From Aquiflexum lacus (GTDB taxonomy: Bacteria; Bacteroidota; Bacteroidia; Cytophagales; Cyclobacteriaceae): a DNA stretch of 64,000 bases. How positions within the stretch are numbered: the stretch's first letter is position 1; the number at the start of each line of letters is the position of its first letter. Below are positions 17,578 to 27,219 of this stretch, in pieces. The stretch lies in assembly GCF_015476655.1 (NCBI RefSeq), contig NZ_JABFHF010000007.1:1-64000 (forward strand), given 5' to 3'. The notes under the pieces were generated by a model. It did not search any database. It saw nothing but the letters and a program-made list of their open reading frames with translations, and had not been told where the DNA came from. Both the position numbers and the translations under genes were made by a program.

Positions 17578-18807
17578 ATGATCATTGAAAAAAACATACC
17601 CATGCAACTTGTATGCTTTTCCCATTTGTCTTGGAAATTTGTTTATCAGCGCCCGCAACACCTGTTAAGCCGATTTACAAAGCAGTATGATGTTTATTAC
17701 ATAGAAGAATTTATTTATGATACCGAAGAAGATGGCTACTATATCAATGTAACCAATGAGAATGTTTCTGTCATCGTGCCCCATTTAAACAGTAGCCTTC
17801 AAGGACAAAAGCATGAAGCGAAGAGAGTAGAGGTTATCCTTAAAAATCTGTTTAGGCAGCAGTCCATACAATCATACATTTTCTGGTTTTACACACCGAT
17901 GGCACTTGCTTATACCGAAAGCTTTCATCCAAAAGCCACAGTATATGACTGTATGGATGAATTAAGTGCTTTCAAATTTGCGCCACCTGAGTTGAAAATT
18001 TTTGAACAGAAATTATTTAAAAAAGCTGATGTCGTTTTTACGGGTGGCAACAATTTGTACAAGTCAAAAAAAGCACAACATCATAATATTTATTCTTTCC
18101 CAAGTAGCATAGATAAAGCACACTTTAAAGCAGCTAGAGCTTTCAAACAGGAAATTTCAGATCAGGCAGCTATACCCCATCCTCGGCTTGGGTTCTATGG
18201 GGTAATAGACGAGCGCTTTGATATTGAACTGATAGAGCAGGCAGCGAATGCAAGACCGGACTGGCATTTTGTATTGGTAGGACCGGTTATAAAAATTGAT
18301 CCCGCCACCCTTCCAAAAAACAAAAACATCCATTATCTCGGCGCTAAAACTTATGAGGAGTTACCTTTTTATCTCAGTGGATGGGATATAGCCTTGATCC
18401 CATTTGCCATCAATGAATCTACACGGTATATCAGTCCCACCAAAACACCGGAATACCTCGCAGGGGGCAAGCCGGTGATTTCTACAGCCATTACAGATGT
18501 GATAAACCCCTATCATGAATTAGGGTTGGTGCATATAATCCAAAATGCTGAGGACCTTGTGCAGATAGCCACAACAGAATTGAGTAGTACCGACAAGAGT
18601 GATTGGTTAACAAAAGTGGATGAATACCTGAGCGCTATTTCTTGGGATGCTACCTGGCAAGGTATGGATGAATTGATGCAGATTGAAATAGACAAGAATC
18701 AAAATAAATTAACCGACAAAATCAACAAACATGTACGATTATTTAATAGTGGGGGCAGGACTGGCAGGGTCGGTACTGGCAGAGAGGTTGGCATCAATAG
18801 CCAATAA
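17578..18807 (+). CDS. Glycosyltransferase (GT-B fold)
   Basis: A 409-residue protein, first gene of a four-gene glycan cluster. The N-terminus CFSHLSWKFVYQRPQHLLSR is typical of GT4-like transferases that sit beside glf. Residues ~205-335 contain the nucleotide-sugar half: LGFYGVIDERFD, FVLVGPV, YLGAKTYEELP, then TPEYLAGGKPVIST. The last ~25 residues are read through the start of glf in another frame (77-base overlap) and look unlike a natural C-terminus, so the original stop may have been lost. Start either 17578 or the ATG at 17602. Donor and acceptor unknown; the neighbours suggest galactofuranose or a related sugar. Confidence 0.85.
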   Translation: MIIEKNIPMQLVCFSHLSWKFVYQRPQHLLSRFTKQYDVYYIEEFIYDTEEDGYYINVTNENVSVIVPHLNSSLQGQKHEAKRVEVILKNLFRQQSIQSYIFWFYTPMALAYTESFHPKATVYDCMDELSAFKFAPPELKIFEQKLFKKADVVFTGGNNLYKSKKAQHHNIYSFPSSIDKAHFKAARAFKQEISDQAAIPHPRLGFYGVIDERFDIELIEQAANARPDWHFVLVGPVIKIDPATLPKNKNIHYLGAKTYEELPFYLSGWDIALIPFAINESTRYISPTKTPEYLAGGKPVISTAITDVINPYHELGLVHIIQNAEDLVQIATTELSSTDKSDWLTKVDEYLSAISWDATWQGMDELMQIEIDKNQNKLTDKINKHVRLFNSGGRTGRVGTGREVGINSQ

Positions 18808-19858
18808 AAAAGTATTATTGATAGACAAGAGAAACCATATCGGTGGCAACACCTTTGATTATTACAACAGTGATGGCATTTTGGTGCATAAATATGGGCC
18901 TCATATTTTTCATACCAACAGCAAAGAGGTTTTCGATTATCTTGGTAAATTCACGGAATGGAGACCTTATGAGCACCACGTTTTGGCAAGTGTGGATGGG
19001 CAGTTGGTGCCCATACCTATCAATCAAAATACTGTTAATGCTTTGTATGGTTTAAATCTTTCGGGTGAGCAAGTTCAGGAATTTTTTGATGCAAAAGCAG
19101 ATAAAAAAGACCAAATACTAACCTCTGAAGATGTAGTGGTAAATGTAGTAGGTAAGGAATTGTATGAGAAATTTTTTAAGCATTATACCTTAAAACAATG
19201 GGCGCTTGACCCCTCGGAATTGGATGCTTCTGTAACAGCTAGGGTACCTACCCGAACCAATAAAGACAACCGATATTTTACGGATAAATTTCAGGCAATG
19301 CCTCTGCGCGGCTATACAAAAATGTTTCATAACTTATTGGATCATCCCAATATCCATATCATGCTCAACACAGATTACAAAGATGTGATGGATGAAATCA
19401 ATTTTAAAACATTAATTTACTCAGGGCCTATTGATGCCTATTTTGATTATTGTTTTGGTAAGCTGCCTTACCGTTCCATCGATTTTAAAAGCCAAACCAT
19501 AGACAGTGAAAATTATCAGGCAGTGGGAACAGTAAACTATCCCATGAGCCAAGCCTATACCCGCATTACGGAGTTCAAGCACTTGACAGGGCAAAAGCAT
19601 GATAAAACTTCCATTGTATATGAGTACCCCACAGCAGATGGCGACCCATATTATCCAATTCCACGCAAAGAAAATACGGAGATATACAATCAGTATAAAA
19701 CATTGGCTGATTCGGAACCAAATACTTTTTTCACAGGGCGGTTAGGAACTTACAAATACTATAACATGGATCAGGTAGTTGCACAATCGCTAGCCTTGTT
19801 TAAAAAATTAAATATTAAAGAGGTGGCGTTTGTAAATGGCAATGGATCCCATAGGTAA
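18731..19858 (+). CDS. glf: UDP-galactopyranose mutase
   Basis: A 375-residue FAD enzyme that interconverts UDP-galactopyranose and UDP-galactofuranose. Rossmann FAD loop at the N-terminus (YLIVGAGLAGSVLAERLA), then NHIGGNTFDYYN, KYGPHIFHT, the VPTRTNKDNRYF segment and a C-terminal FFTGRLGTYKYYNMDQV typical of Glf. Full length. Its start lies 77 bases inside the upstream glycosyltransferase frame, so translation is probably coupled. It supplies UDP-Galf for the cluster's transferase. Confidence 0.95.
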   Translation: MYDYLIVGAGLAGSVLAERLASIANKKVLLIDKRNHIGGNTFDYYNSDGILVHKYGPHIFHTNSKEVFDYLGKFTEWRPYEHHVLASVDGQLVPIPINQNTVNALYGLNLSGEQVQEFFDAKADKKDQILTSEDVVVNVVGKELYEKFFKHYTLKQWALDPSELDASVTARVPTRTNKDNRYFTDKFQAMPLRGYTKMFHNLLDHPNIHIMLNTDYKDVMDEINFKTLIYSGPIDAYFDYCFGKLPYRSIDFKSQTIDSENYQAVGTVNYPMSQAYTRITEFKHLTGQKHDKTSIVYEYPTADGDPYYPIPRKENTEIYNQYKTLADSEPNTFFTGRLGTYKYYNMDQVVAQSLALFKKLNIKEVAFVNGNGSHR

Positions 19859-19902
19859 TGGGTTTATTTTATAGTAGTAAAATAAAAACGAAATAAGTTT
19901 CG

Positions 19903-22041
19903 ATGGAAAATCAATACCCTTTTCAAAAACCTGAGATTTGGGGTGGTATAGAGTGTACAATTAATCGTATTCAAAATAACTACCGGGATCAATTGGCGCT
20001 ATTAGGTCATTATGATAGACCTGATGATGTAAATCACATTGCCCAATTAGGTATAACAGCATTACGTTATCCGGTTTTATGGGAACACCATCAACAAACC
20101 TTGGGACAAGTAATCAATTGGGATTGGATAGAAAATCAATTTAATTTAATTAGAGAACTCGACATAGTTCCTATAGCAGGCTTGGTTCATCATGGAAGTG
20201 GACCTTCATTTACCAATCTTCTTGACGATCAATTTCCGTATCACCTTGCCAATTATGCCTACCAAGTGGCTTCAAAATTTCCCTACCTGGAATATTACAC
20301 ACCAGTTAATGAGCCACTGACCACTGCCCGTTTTAGCGGACTTTATGGTTTTTGGTATCCCCATGCTGCCAGCGATTTAAGTTTTGCAACCATGCTCATT
20401 AACCAAGTTAAGGGCGTGGTACTTGCCATGAAGGCAATTAGAAGAGTAAACCCAGCGGCAAAACTTATTCAAACAGAAGATCTAGCCAAAACCCATAGCA
20501 CGCCTTTATTAAAATATCAGGCAGATTTTGAAAATAATAGGCGTTGGCTGACCTACGATTTACTCTGCGGAAAAGTAAATAAAGAACACCCACTATACGA
20601 ATATTTTTTATTTGTAGGCATCCAGGAAAAAGAACTTATTTTTTTTCTGGAAAACATTTGTATTCCAGACATCATAGGACTGAATTATTACATCACATCG
20701 GAGAGATACCTTGACGAAAATCTTGCAAAATATCCAAGCAATACCTACGGGGGAAATGGACGACATTGCTATGCAGACACAGAAATGGTAAGGGTTACTG
20801 ACCGCAAAATTGAAGGATTCAAAGCTTTGGTAAAAGAAACATGGGAGCGATATAAATTGCCGATAGCTATTACTGAAACTCACCTTAGTTGTACACGGGA
20901 AGAACAAATGAGGTGGTTTAAGGAAATTTGGAATGAAGCAAATCAATTATCACAACAAGGAATTAATCTAAAAGCAGTTACAGCGTGGTCGCTTTTAGGG
21001 GCTTATGATTGGAATAGTTTGTTGACAGAAAGCAATTTTCATTACGAAACAGGCGTATTTGATATTCGTAGTAAAAAATTACGGCCAACCGCTGCCGTAA
21101 AATTGATTAAATCATTAAGTGGGAATTTAGATTATCAACATCCTCTTTTGGACCAAAAAGGGTGGTGGCATAATTCCGAACAAATTAATGTACCAACCAA
21201 TCAATCGCCAATTCTGATAATTGGGCAAAGTGGAACGTTAGGCTCTGCTTTTATTAAAATTTGCAAAGCTAGAAACATTCCATTTATTCCAATTTCAAGA
21301 AATGAACTTGACATTTTTGATATGGAAAGTATAAAAAAAGTTTTCAATAAATATCAACCTTGGGCGGTGGTCAACGCAACAGGATATGTAAAAGTAGATG
21401 ATGCCGAAACTGATACTCAAATTTGTTTCGCTGTAAATTCTACAGCCCCTGCATTGCTTTCTCAAGTTTGCAAATTGTTTGAAATACAATTTTTGACATT
21501 TTCATCTGATCTCGTTTTTAATGGTTCGAAAAATAATCCATACACTGAAACAGACCTTGTAAACCCTTTAAATGTGTATGGAGAAAGCAAAGTTGTAGGA
21601 GAACATTTAGTATTTACAAACAACCCAAATGCTTTGATTATCAGAACGAGTGCTTTTTTTGGACCTTGGGATAAGAGTAATTTTGCCTATCATATTTTGC
21701 AGGCACAACATCAACAAACACCAATTTCTGTTTTGAGTGATGTCGTTGTTTCACCAACATATGTGCCCGACTTGGTAAATACGGCACTAAATTTATTGAT
21801 AGATGAAGAAAAGGGTATTTGGCATTTGAGTAATCAAGGTAGTTTGACATGGGCAGATTTTGCTTCTGAAATTGCCTTACGAGGAGGAATGGAGCAGAAA
21901 AGAATTCAAACAAAAAAATTAATACAAATGAAATGGAAAGCTAACCGGCCCCTTTATAGTGTATTACATAGTGAAAAGGGCATTCAGCTTCCAGCTTTAG
22001 AAAATGCTTTGAATCGATTTTTTGAAGAAAAAATTTATTAA
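19903..22041 (+). CDS. GH1-like glycosidase fused to an RmlD-like sugar reductase
   Basis: A 712-residue fusion. Residues ~1-405 are a GH1 TIM barrel with the acid/base Glu in TPVNEPLTTARF and a nucleophile Glu in AITETHLS. Residues ~430-712 are a dTDP-4-dehydrorhamnose reductase-type extended SDR: ILIIGQSGTLGSAF nucleotide loop, ATGYVKVDDAE, SSDLVFNG, the YGESK catalytic pair and VSPTYVPDLV. No signal peptide, so both activities seem cytosolic. The region is richer in A/T than the flanking glf and GH1 genes. Such fusions recur beside glf and GT genes, but substrate and pathway are not described to my knowledge. It may make or trim a nucleotide-sugar-derived product. Confidence 0.85.
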   Translation: MENQYPFQKPEIWGGIECTINRIQNNYRDQLALLGHYDRPDDVNHIAQLGITALRYPVLWEHHQQTLGQVINWDWIENQFNLIRELDIVPIAGLVHHGSGPSFTNLLDDQFPYHLANYAYQVASKFPYLEYYTPVNEPLTTARFSGLYGFWYPHAASDLSFATMLINQVKGVVLAMKAIRRVNPAAKLIQTEDLAKTHSTPLLKYQADFENNRRWLTYDLLCGKVNKEHPLYEYFLFVGIQEKELIFFLENICIPDIIGLNYYITSERYLDENLAKYPSNTYGGNGRHCYADTEMVRVTDRKIEGFKALVKETWERYKLPIAITETHLSCTREEQMRWFKEIWNEANQLSQQGINLKAVTAWSLLGAYDWNSLLTESNFHYETGVFDIRSKKLRPTAAVKLIKSLSGNLDYQHPLLDQKGWWHNSEQINVPTNQSPILIIGQSGTLGSAFIKICKARNIPFIPISRNELDIFDMESIKKVFNKYQPWAVVNATGYVKVDDAETDTQICFAVNSTAPALLSQVCKLFEIQFLTFSSDLVFNGSKNNPYTETDLVNPLNVYGESKVVGEHLVFTNNPNALIIRTSAFFGPWDKSNFAYHILQAQHQQTPISVLSDVVVSPTYVPDLVNTALNLLIDEEKGIWHLSNQGSLTWADFASEIALRGGMEQKRIQTKKLIQMKWKANRPLYSVLHSEKGIQLPALENALNRFFEEKIY

Positions 22042-22046
22042 TAATC

Positions 22047-23264
22047 TTGAAAAACATGCAAGGAAGTAAATTTATGTTCGCCACGGGGATTGAGAATAGT
22101 TATCCCAATATTATGTTGCCGGACGGCACTACCAAGCGGGTGGATGAAATGGAGAAGACCGGTCATTATACCCATTGGGAAAAGGATTTTGAATTGGTGA
22201 AAGAAATGGGGATTGAATTTTTGCGCTATGGACCTCCTTACTATAAAACCCATCTAGCACCTGGTAAATATGACTGGTCATTTACAGATATTACTTTTAA
22301 CCGTCTCAAAGAAATGGATATTACGCCATTGGTTGACCTTTGTCATTTTGGTGTTCCGGATTGGTTGGGAGATTTCCAAAATCCTGAATTTCCCCATCAT
22401 TTTGCCGAATACGCAAAAGCTTTTGCCACTAGATTTCCTGACCTGCAGTTTTACACTCCGATCAATGAAATATTTATTACTGCGATGTTTTCTGCGCAGT
22501 ATGGATGGTGGAATGAAAGGCTGAGTTCTGACAGGGCTTTTGTAACTGCATTAAAAAATCTTTCCAAGGCAAATGTCATGGCCATGCATGCCATTTTGAA
22601 AATACAGCCGGAAGCTACCTTTATTCAAAGTGAGTCCACCGAATATTTTCATGCTATCGAGCCAAAAGCTTTGCCCCTAGCCCGTTTTCTAAATCAAAAA
22701 AGATTTTTATCGCTTGACTTGACCTACGGCTATCCTATCAATGTGACCATGTATGAATATTTATTGCAAAATGGTATGACCAAAAATGAGTACAATTGGT
22801 TTGCACAAAATCAGGTTAAAGCGAGGTGCGTCATGGGCAATGATTATTATGTAACGAATGAGCATCTTGTACACCCTGACGGGTCAACCCAAGCCTCAGG
22901 GGAGATTTTTGGATACTATGTTTTGACCAGTCAATATTACAAAAGATACAAATTGCCCATCATGCATACCGAAACAAATTTGAAAATGCCTGCAAGCAAA
23001 GAATGGTTGTTGAAACAATGGGCCAATCTACATATGCTCAAGCAAGATGGGGTACCTATTATAGGTTTTACTTGGTATAGTTTAACACATCAGGTCGACT
23101 GGGACTCTGCACTGAGGAACGATGCAGGAAATATCAATGAGCTTGGCTTATACGACCTTGACCGGAATATCATGCCGGTGGGTGTAGCCTATAAAAATCT
23201 GATTGAGGAATGGAAAGATATTCTGTTGGAAGAAAGCTATGGACTTCTATTTCACCACCATTAA
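22047..23264 (+). CDS. GH1-like family glycosidase
   Basis: A 405-residue GH1-fold protein, five bases after the GH1-RmlD fusion. Acid/base Glu in TPINEIFITAMF, putative nucleophile Glu in IMHTETNLK, and a C-terminal GFTWYSLTHQVDWD. It is related to the first half of its neighbour, so the cluster holds two diverged GH1 copies. No signal peptide, so cytosolic. Starts with TTG at 22047 or ATG at 22056. Substrate unknown. Confidence 0.85.
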   Translation: MKNMQGSKFMFATGIENSYPNIMLPDGTTKRVDEMEKTGHYTHWEKDFELVKEMGIEFLRYGPPYYKTHLAPGKYDWSFTDITFNRLKEMDITPLVDLCHFGVPDWLGDFQNPEFPHHFAEYAKAFATRFPDLQFYTPINEIFITAMFSAQYGWWNERLSSDRAFVTALKNLSKANVMAMHAILKIQPEATFIQSESTEYFHAIEPKALPLARFLNQKRFLSLDLTYGYPINVTMYEYLLQNGMTKNEYNWFAQNQVKARCVMGNDYYVTNEHLVHPDGSTQASGEIFGYYVLTSQYYKRYKLPIMHTETNLKMPASKEWLLKQWANLHMLKQDGVPIIGFTWYSLTHQVDWDSALRNDAGNINELGLYDLDRNIMPVGVAYKNLIEEWKDILLEESYGLLFHHH

Positions 23265-23468
23265 TTACCTGGTAAAAATGACATCCTTCTTAATGATGTC
23301 AGCGGTATAGTGTGAAAATAGGTCATGTGCATTGATATGATCTGGACTTTCTATATCAGTTTCACAAGGCATCTCCTTAAATGGTTGAATAAACGTATTG
23401 ACAGTAACTTTGATTTGCACGTTTTTTCTAAAGGTCTTTCTTTTCAATCTAATTTTTGAAGTATTCAT
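23265..23468 (-). CDS. Short hypothetical protein
   Basis: 67 residues, basic N-terminus (TSKIRLKRKTFRKN), a middle IKVTVNTFIQPF and a polar C-terminus. It abuts the GH1 stop on the opposite strand. No family recognised; kept because the composition is protein-like and no other gene fills the space. 23469-23789 beyond it, before the MATE gene, holds only AT-rich DNA. Confidence 0.4.
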   Translation of the reverse strand: MNTSKIRLKRKTFRKNVQIKVTVNTFIQPFKEMPCETDIESPDHINAHDLFSHYTADIIKKDVIFTR

Positions 23469-23789
23469 ATTCGTACATTTAAATTTAATGAAACTGTCTT
23501 CTTACCAAAGTAAGAAATGGTGTAATTCTACAAAATTGCCATAAAGAGCTATTAAAGGTGTTATACAAATTCTCTTTTTTATTATAAAAAATGAAGGTAT
23601 TGCCAGTGACTTGATTCAAGCAAAATTTTAAATAGAATTTTTTCCCAACATGAGTCTTGCTAATTGAGATTTTTTCTTACAATTTAGAGATCTTATGAAG
23701 GTATAATTTTTCTTCGGCCATTTTGCCTGCATGCGAAAGCTCAAATCGCAGGTTATCTCCAACTCCATTTTTGGATAAATCCTTCATAT

Positions 23790-25181
23790 ATGACATTCAA
23801 AACATTTATACAACATTTCAAAGCTGCTGTAAGTGGTCTAGAGGACGACTTCACCAATATCAGCATCAAAAAAGCCATATTTTATCTCTCTGTTCCCATG
23901 ATTTTGGAGATGGTGATGGAATCGCTCTTTGCAGTTGTGGATATTTTCTTTGTAGGTAAATTGGGAGTTTACGCTGTTGCCACAGTAGGTCTTACTGAAT
24001 CTGTTCTGACAATTATCTATTCCATTGCCATTGGCCTGAGTATGGCAGCAACAGCCATAGTTGCTAGGAGGATCGGGGAGAAAAAGCCTAAAGAGGCCTC
24101 TACTGCAGCTTTTCAGGCGATTATTGTGTGTTCTTTTTTTGCGGTAGCAGTAGCAATATTGGGGGTGTATCAAGCCAAAAACATGCTGGCAATTATGGGA
24201 GGAGAATCAGATGTCATTGAGTTGGGATATCGCTATACGCAAGTAATATTTGGGGGTAATGTCTGCGTCATGCTGCTTTTTCTCATCAATGGGATTTTCA
24301 GAGGAGCCGGTAATGCAGCTGTTGCGATGAGGGCTTTGTGGATAGCCAATGGATTCAATATTGTGCTGGATCCTATTTTGATTTTCGGATTGGGACCTAT
24401 ACCAGCCATGGGGTTGGAAGGTGCGGCTTGGGCCACCACTACAGGACGGGGTATAGGCGTGATTTATCAGTTCTACATCCTCTTTAATGGTAAATCCATT
24501 ATCAAATTTTATTGGGAAAGCCTGAAGATGAACTGGAAAACCATATGGACTATTCTGAAAGTGGCTTCAGGAGGCATGGGGCAATTCTTGATTGAATCTG
24601 CCTCTTGGATATTCCTGATGAGGATTATTTCAGAATCAGGTTCTGTGGCTTTGGCCGGATATACCATTGCAGTGAGGTTGATCATTTTTGCTTTACTTCC
24701 TGCTTTTGGTTTATCCAATGCCGCTGCAACCTTGGTTGGCCAAAATCTTGGAGCATTGCAACCCGGGAGGGCTGAAAAATCCGCATGGCTATCGGCACAT
24801 TATACTGCGATTTTTCTGGGATTTTGCTCGATTATTTTTATAGGTGGAGCAGGGTTCTTTATTGGGATTTTCAATCAGCAACCTGATGTAATTGAAGTTG
24901 GAAGATTGGGTCTGACCATCATTTGTTTGGGGTATGTGTTTTTCGGATATGGGATGGTGATGAGTCAGTCTTTGAACGGGGCCGGAGATACCAAGACCCC
25001 AACCATCATCAACTTGGCAGTGCTTTGGGGTTTTCAGATTCCATTTGCCTACTTTTTGGCAAAAACATTGGGCATGGGTGCAACAGGCGTATTTGTAGCC
25101 ATTGCGGTCAGTCATTCGCTTCATGCTGTGGTGAGTACTTTGGTATTTAGAAGGGGGAAGTGGAAGTTGGTGGAGGTGTAG
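23790..25181 (+). CDS. MATE-family multidrug/sodium antiporter
   Basis: A 463-residue integral membrane protein with the usual 12 transmembrane helices in two similar halves. The N-terminal half has AIFYLSVPMILEMVMESLFAVVDIF-type start motif and a VDIFFVGKLG loop; the second half has GLSNAAATLVGQNLGA. It exports cationic drugs, dyes or metabolites driven by Na+ or H+. A ~25-residue cytoplasmic N-terminus precedes helix 1. Monocistronic; the region after it is filled with heptamer and palindromic repeats. Substrate not predictable. Confidence 0.92.
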   Translation: MTFKTFIQHFKAAVSGLEDDFTNISIKKAIFYLSVPMILEMVMESLFAVVDIFFVGKLGVYAVATVGLTESVLTIIYSIAIGLSMAATAIVARRIGEKKPKEASTAAFQAIIVCSFFAVAVAILGVYQAKNMLAIMGGESDVIELGYRYTQVIFGGNVCVMLLFLINGIFRGAGNAAVAMRALWIANGFNIVLDPILIFGLGPIPAMGLEGAAWATTTGRGIGVIYQFYILFNGKSIIKFYWESLKMNWKTIWTILKVASGGMGQFLIESASWIFLMRIISESGSVALAGYTIAVRLIIFALLPAFGLSNAAATLVGQNLGALQPGRAEKSAWLSAHYTAIFLGFCSIIFIGGAGFFIGIFNQQPDVIEVGRLGLTIICLGYVFFGYGMVMSQSLNGAGDTKTPTIINLAVLWGFQIPFAYFLAKTLGMGATGVFVAIAVSHSLHAVVSTLVFRRGKWKLVEV

Positions 25182-25184
25182 GGT

Positions 25185-25280
25185 GTACGATGTACCAAGT
25201 ATCAAGTACCAAGTACCATGTACGAAGTACAATGAGCCAAGAGACAAGATGTGAGGAGCGAGAGCCGAGAGGCGAGATGT
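25185..25280. repeat. Heptanucleotide array in two flavours
   Basis: First half: GTACGAT, GTACCAA, GTATCAA, GTACCAA, GTACCAT, GTACGAA, GTACAAT. Second half: AAGAGAC, AAGATGT, GAGGAGC, GAGAGCC, GAGAGGC, GAGATGT. It starts directly after the MATE stop. Same 7-base periodicity as the arrays at 16062 and 30560. Confidence 0.8.
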
Positions 25281-25420
25281 GCTGCTGTTCGTTACCGAAG
25301 GTTCGGTAGTGGACGACAGATAATTAGGATTCGTAATCCTGGTTTGGGTTAAGATGAAGATTTGAATTACAAATTCCTTTCATCTGACCTCGCGGTTGCA
25401 AATCACGAAGAGTGGGTTCC
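25281..25420. repeat. Palindromic REP-like repeat, family 2
   Basis: Contains GGACGACAGATAATTAGGATT, GAATTACAAATTCC and a final arm with CTCGCGGTTGCAAATCACGA. It is a diverged copy of the family best preserved at 37279-37408 and 39464-39643. Confidence 0.7.
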
Positions 25421-25516
25421 CCGAGAATTTTTGGAGAAATATAAAAGCAGGGATCAATCTCTTTTTTAAAATATCATTATATTGTGATACAACCACTTAG
25501 TGCCACTTTGAAAAAG

Positions 25517-26500
25517 ATGGAAACAAAAACAATCAACCCAGCAGACCGGGATAGTCCCAATAAAAACCATAAGGAAATTCCGGGCAACCCATCCACTGCC
25601 ACTAGCAGCAAAATCCGTTTGAACGATCGCTCCAATGGTAAATCTCTAAGAGTTTTATCGGAAGAGGATTGGCAGTTTTGGATTCACAATGGCTACGTGG
25701 TCATTAAAAATGCTGTTCCAAAGGAGCAGGTCTCAAAAACGGCGGCCTTCTTATGGGAATTTGTGGAAAAAGACCCAAACAATCCAAGTACCTGGTATGC
25801 CAAACCCCATCAGGAAATGGAGATGAAGGAATTAGTAGGCACAGGAATGGTGGAAGTGTACAACCATCAGGAATTATGGACCAACAGGCAAGTGCCAAAA
25901 ATTTACGATGCATTTGTGGATATTTGGGGTACAGAAAAACTTTGGGTAACGATTGATAGGGCAAACCTGAATTTTCCGATCAGAGCAGGTCATGAATACA
26001 AGGCGTTTATCCATTGGGATTATGACCCTGAAACCAAGCCCCAAAATGTTCAGGGTGTTTTGGCCTTGGCCGATCAGACAGATGAAAATATGGGTGGCTT
26101 TCAATGCATTCCTGAATTGTACAGGACTTATGAAACATGGAAGCTCACTCAACCTAAAGACCGAAACCGTTTTCAACCCGATATTTCAGCATTCAAAGAT
26201 CAAATTGTCAAAGTAAAACTGGAAGCAGGTGATTTACTCATTTTCAACAGTCTGCTTCCCCACGGCATCAGAGCCAATCATTCCGATAAAGTCCGAATAG
26301 CCCAATACATTTCCATGATGCCTGCTGAAGAGGATAATGAAGCCCTCAAACAATGGCGCATCAATTCCTGGAAAAACAAAATAGCTCCTTCAGGCTATGC
26401 CTTTCCCGGCGATCCAAGAAACTGGGAACAAACCAAGTATGGGGTTGCTGAACTTTCTGATCTAGGGAAGAAGCTGTTGGGGGTGGAGAAATGGGAGTGA
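25517..26500 (+). CDS. Phytanoyl-CoA dioxygenase-family Fe(II)/2-oxoglutarate oxygenase
   Basis: A 327-residue protein with the double-stranded beta-helix of PhyH enzymes. The metal site is visible as HWDYD (His-x-Asp) and, ~90 residues later, LLPHGIRANHS with the distal His and the co-substrate Arg. It would hydroxylate a small or CoA-linked substrate using 2-oxoglutarate and oxygen. The first ~45 residues are polar and probably disordered. No signal peptide. ATG 25517 follows an AAAAAG purine stretch; an in-frame GTG lies 11 codons upstream. Alone between repeat blocks; substrate unknown. Confidence 0.85.
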   Translation: METKTINPADRDSPNKNHKEIPGNPSTATSSKIRLNDRSNGKSLRVLSEEDWQFWIHNGYVVIKNAVPKEQVSKTAAFLWEFVEKDPNNPSTWYAKPHQEMEMKELVGTGMVEVYNHQELWTNRQVPKIYDAFVDIWGTEKLWVTIDRANLNFPIRAGHEYKAFIHWDYDPETKPQNVQGVLALADQTDENMGGFQCIPELYRTYETWKLTQPKDRNRFQPDISAFKDQIVKVKLEAGDLLIFNSLLPHGIRANHSDKVRIAQYISMMPAEEDNEALKQWRINSWKNKIAPSGYAFPGDPRNWEQTKYGVAELSDLGKKLLGVEKWE

Positions 26501-26505
26501 AGAGG

Positions 26506-26604
26506 GTTTATAGGCAAGAGTTTAGAGCCAAGAGTCAAGAGCCAAGAATCAAGAAACAAAGCCTGCCCCGAGTATCGGGGAGTCAAGAGACAAAATCAAT
26601 AGAC
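26506..26604. repeat. Heptanucleotide array interrupted by a small palindrome
   Basis: Units such as AAGAGTT, TAGAGCC, AAGAGTC, AAGAGCC, AAGAATC, AAGAAAC, then the inverted repeat CCCCGAGTATCGGGG, then AGTC, AAGAGAC. It begins immediately after the dioxygenase stop. The same CCGAGTATCGG palindrome sits next to the array at 30560. Confidence 0.75.
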
Positions 26605-26982
26605 CTAAAATTCAAGAATTAAAAACCAATTTGACAAAATGCCGTAGGTATGACCGATGTAATAGCCCGGTAATTTATTGCCGGGTTTATTGGATTAAGT
26701 GTTTGTTTCAAAAGTGCCGTAGGCAAGGGCGATATAAAATTTCATGAAAAAGAGCTCTAAATACCAATAAACATTATTTATAACCAGGGTCAGAAACCAA
26801 TGAAAAAGATGGAAATTAGTTTCTAGCCCCAACTGTTATTCTACAATATTATAGAAATGTCAGTTACCACGACATCGAGGTTTCTTTTTTTATTGCAAAA
26901 ATCCACTGAAAATAAATTAATAGCATAAATATTTGAATTAACTCAATAGGATGAGTAAAAGGAATTATGTCGTGTGAAAATC
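26605..26982. other. Intergenic DNA with short hairpins
   Basis: 378 bases without a gene. Two TGCCGTAGG motifs (26640 and 26717) flank a hairpin CCCGGTAA...TTGCCGGG at 26668-26687. Probably a small mobile-element relic or REP-like unit. The remaining sequence to 26982 is AT-rich. Confidence 0.4.
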
Positions 26983-27219
26983 TTATGTCTCTTTCAATTT
27001 CTCAGAGATGTAAACCTTTATAAGACTTTGGCGGGTAATTCCTAATCGTTGGGCTGCCTTATCCAATTCCTGAACCATCCATTCAGGAAAATCCACACTG
27101 ACACGTTTGGGCTTTAATCCTGGTTTGCTTGCCTTTTCTAGGTTTAAAAAATCAGACAAATCCTCATTATCCTCAAACTTTTGATCAAACTCAGCCGCTG
27201 TAATAGATTGCTTTTTCAT
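26983..27219 (-). CDS. brnA: BrnA-like antitoxin
   Basis: A 78-residue protein. The N-terminal ~40 residues are charged (ITAAEFDQKFEDNEDLSDFL), followed by a ribbon-helix-helix segment: KPKRVSVDFPEWMVQELDKA, then AQRLGITRQSLIKVYI. It resembles BrnA/CopG antitoxins that neutralise the RNase BrnT and repress the operon. Its start lies 29 bases inside the upstream brnT frame, the usual brnT-brnA overlap. It is intact, but its toxin partner has an in-frame stop, so the antitoxin is probably an orphan or kept for repression. Confidence 0.8.
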   Translation of the reverse strand: MKKQSITAAEFDQKFEDNEDLSDFLNLEKASKPGLKPKRVSVDFPEWMVQELDKAAQRLGITRQSLIKVYISEKLKET

